Shown here: positions 5,859 through 6,084 of the stretch, piece by piece
Numbering within the stretch: position 1 is the first letter of the stretch
Layout: each line of letters starts with the position of its first letter
Assembly: GCA_946055445.1 (NCBI GenBank)
Contig: CAMGGF010000082.1
Location: 1 to 6,084, forward strand
From: an uncultured Ruminococcus sp.
GTDB lineage: Bacteria > Bacillota > Clostridia > Oscillospirales > Acutalibacteraceae
Direction: 5' to 3'
DNA: 6,084 bases
Notes under the pieces: generated by a model
Databases searched by the model: none
The model's input: only the letters and a program-made list of their open reading frames with translations
Told to the model about the DNA's origin: nothing
Translations under genes and position numbers: made by a program

Positions 5859-6084
5859 TATATTATATATTTCCCGAAATGAAAAATAAATTGATAGGGT
5901 TTTGACATTACGCATCAAGAAACTAATACAAGCAATCATTTTTGCCGTAGCGCAACGAAAGAAATCAATAGAACAAATCAATTTCAGCAAAAAATACTTT
6001 GTTTCGCACGGAATAACAAAAAAGAATTTGCACACGGTCACGGCAACGAAAAAATCTCGAAAAAACTATTGACAAGCCGACACC
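5859..6084. other. AT-rich stretch without a convincing gene
   Basis: No reading frame here has both a start codon and a ribosome binding site. A minus-strand frame starting with GTG at 6041 runs through the promoter at 5830-5858 and lacks an SD. A plus-strand frame is open from 5898 to the right edge but has no ATG, GTG or TTG start. The last 16 bases (6069-6084) begin with TTGACA; they could be a -35 element or one arm of a hairpin whose other half lies outside the window, but neither can be shown. Confidence 0.5.

Noticed and set aside
5902..5930. TTGACA on the plus strand as a promoter
   Set aside because: The -35 is perfect, but nothing at 16-18 bp downstream resembles TATAAT by more than three bases, and no gene follows.
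5712..6041. Minus-strand frame of 109 residues starting with GTG
   Set aside because: No ribosome binding site precedes the GTG, it runs straight through the strong promoter at 5830-5858, and its composition (Phe, Ile, Asn, Lys) is that of translated AT-rich intergenic DNA.
5898..6084. Plus-strand frame open from 5898 to the right edge (62 codons)
   Set aside because: It has no ATG, GTG or TTG start and no SD, and the residues show no domain-like pattern; most likely chance openness.
6058..6084. Terminator hairpin at the right edge for a minus-strand gene beyond the window
   Set aside because: Only one possible arm (complement of AAGCCGACACC) is visible, and the T-run lies 8 nt away from it; the partner arm cannot be seen.

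Overview
The window looks like a chromosomal fragment of a low-to-medium GC anaerobic Firmicute, most likely a Clostridia (Oscillospirales/Ruminococcaceae-like) gut organism. The grounds are strong AGGAG-type ribosome binding sites, sigma-A style promoters, an aldo/keto reductase carrying Fe-S clusters, an ECF-type transporter S component and a DUF1893 protein. This placement is inference, because no rRNA or other marker gene is present.

Layout, left to right. (1) Positions 1-914, plus strand: the C-terminal part of a condensation-domain (NRPS C-domain-like, COG4908-type) acyltransferase. Its N-terminus lies outside the window, and the cut falls just before the HxxxDG active-site motif. (2) Positions 928-958: a strong hairpin terminator shared by two convergent genes. 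(3) Positions 975-1559, minus strand: a GtrA-like four-helix membrane protein. (4) Positions 1560-1786: a divergent promoter region. (5) Positions 1787-4607, plus strand: a tight four-gene operon made of tcdA (tRNA t6A dehydratase), an aldo/keto reductase with two C-terminal 4Fe-4S motifs, an ECF transporter S component and a DUF1893 protein. Gaps are 4 nt and 2 nt, followed by a 26-nt overlap. (6) Positions 4611-4635: a second bidirectional terminator. (7) Positions 4672-5660, minus strand: a two-gene unit in visibly AT-richer DNA. It encodes a Sec-secreted, six-cysteine protein of unknown family and, 17 nt downstream, a 57-residue two-helix membrane protein. (8) Positions 5661-6084: no convincing gene. 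It holds an excellent promoter for the secreted-protein unit and a leader of about 160 nt with a hairpin and an SD-equipped five-codon minigene.

How the parts may work together. The four-gene operon combines tRNA modification, a redox enzyme, a vitamin/precursor importer and a deaminase-fold protein. The translationally coupled ECF S / DUF1893 pair is the likeliest functional unit, perhaps uptake and handling of a small heterocyclic compound, but the substrate cannot be read from the sequence. The secreted protein plus small membrane protein is the least explained part of the window and the best candidate for something undescribed. No CRISPR array, transposase, tRNA or rRNA was seen.
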